Shown: one piece after another, positions 63,111 to 64,000 of the stretch
Numbering within the stretch: the first letter of the stretch is position 1
Layout: each line of letters opens with the position of its first letter
NCBI RefSeq assembly: GCF_032854445.1
Contig: NC_088296.1
Span: forward strand, 1,614,001-1,678,000
Length of the DNA: 64,000 bases
Direction of reading: 5' to 3'
Source of the DNA: Liolophura sinensis
Taxonomy: Eukaryota > Mollusca > Polyplacophora > Chitonida > Chitonidae
Notes under the pieces: model-generated
Told to the model about the DNA's origin: nothing
What the model saw: the letters and a program-made list of their open reading frames with translations, nothing else
The model's database searches: none
Program-made: the position numbers and the translations under genes

Positions 63111-63485
63111 GTGAGTAAGTAAGGGTGTCATGTGGGTAAGTAGGGGTGTCATGTGGGTAAAAAGGGGTATCATGTGGGTAAATAGGGATGTCATGTGGGT
63201 AAATAGGGGTGTCATGTGGGTAAATAGGGGTGTCGTGTAAGTAAGTAGGGTGTCATGTTAGTAGGTAGGGGTGTCATGTGGGTAAGTAGGGGTGTCATGT
63301 GGGTAAGTAGGGGTGTCATGTGGGTAAGTAGGGGTGTCATGTTAGTAGGGAGGGGTGTCATGTGGGTAAGTAGGGGTGTCATGTGGGTAAGTAGGGGTGT
63401 CATGTGGGTAAGTATGGGTGTCATGTTAGTAGGTAGGGGTGTCATGTGGGTAAGTAGAGGTGTCATGTGGGTAAGTAGGGGTGTT
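63111..63485 (+). repeat. 21-bp array carrying donor-like gggtaagt, about 17 copies
   Basis: The unit contains gtgtcatgtgggtaagtagg. The real donor (gtgagtaagtaaggg) forms the first unit. Most units keep gggtaagt, a near-consensus 5' splice site, plus a GGG run. Some read gggtaaat, gggtaaaa or gttagtagg. Confidence 0.95.
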
Positions 63486-63799
63486 GCGTATTCAAGTAAA
63501 TAAACTAATCAGCTCTTTTAGTTTTGGAATTTCCTAAAGATAAAAATGAACAAAGATGTACCTTACATTAATTGTTTACTGATGCACCAATGGTGTATGC
63601 AAATGCCTTTCATGTGCATATTCTAAGACTTTCTAAGAGACAAGGGATCCTTCAGTGAGATGGGTAAACCACAACAACAGTGTTAATTGGAAGGAAAAAA
63701 ACTTTTTAGTGTTTACATGTATGGAGATTCAGCACCTCTTATTGATGTTATTTGGGGCATTTCTGATTTTGAACAACAGTATGATGAGTGATTGTAGTT
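63486..63799. other. Intron 24 unique sequence
   Basis: No exon is seen between the two arrays. Confidence 0.5.
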
Positions 63800-64000
63800 T
63801 AAACAGGGCCCTATGTGATCCATTAAACAGGGCCCTATGTGATCCGTTAAACAGGGCCCTATGTGATCCATTAAACAGGGTCCTATGTGATCCGTTAAAC
63901 AGGGCCCTATGTGATCCGTTAAACAGGGCCCTATGTGATCCGTTAAACAGGGCCCTATGTGATCCATTAAACAGGGCCCTATGTGATCTGTTAAACAGGG
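63800..64000. repeat. 24-bp array, at least 8 copies, cut by the window end
   Basis: The unit is ttaaacagggccctatgtga plus tccg or tcca. Each unit holds the palindrome gggccc. The array continues beyond the window. Confidence 0.96.

Noticed and set aside
61258-61640. Frames on both strands of about 100-140 codons
   Set aside because: By-products of three near-identical ~126-bp repeats.

Overview
This is an animal nuclear genomic window containing the middle of one gene. 24 exons of a VPS13-family lipid-transfer protein run left to right from 5322 to 63110, and I see no other protein-coding gene on either strand. All exons have GT-AG borders. Joined in phase they give about 2.74 kb of open frame (about 914 codons) that follows the VPS13A/C subfamily in order: the late part of the lipid-transfer rod (exons 1-10), then the VAB (SHR-BD) adaptor-binding domain (exons 11-24). 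The first exons (chorein end) and last exons (ATG2_C/PH-like end) lie outside the window.

The organism is probably a lophotrochozoan, most likely a mollusc. This rests on three kinds of tRNA-headed SINE with tails ending in motifs such as 'aaacaccaatcaaataaata' or 'actcactcact', which I associate with molluscan genomes. That is recognition, not a search. Two SINE families have copies with visible 12-13 bp target-site duplications.

Layout: 1-5321 is upstream intron, dominated by a 3.5 kb 44-bp satellite and a 48-bp minisatellite. 5322-13706 holds exons 1-7, separated by 51-, 48- and 43-bp arrays. 13707-21979 is a long intron with 39-, 32- and 36-bp arrays and a possible 21-nt microexon. 21980-23855 holds exons 8-11 close together. 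23856-30370 is an intron with a 43-bp array, SINEs, a GGT-rich tract and a 27-nt exon. 30371-41243 holds exons 13-20. 41244-47774 is an intron with a 49-bp array and two full-length SINEs. 47775-63110 holds exons 21-24 between 30-, 37-, 43- and 53-bp arrays. The window ends inside a 24-bp array.

By my tally close to half of the window is tandem repeat, spread over more than 35 arrays with mostly unrelated units of 18-128 bp. The most unusual feature is exon 24. Upstream of it, a 40-bp array repeats the exon's own 3' splice site together with its first 18-21 coding bases, nearly twenty times. Downstream, a 21-bp array repeats a consensus 5' splice site. The other main points are small in-frame exons that look like optional insertions in the lipid-transfer/VAB region, and a 48-bp minisatellite present at two loci with the same terminal flank.
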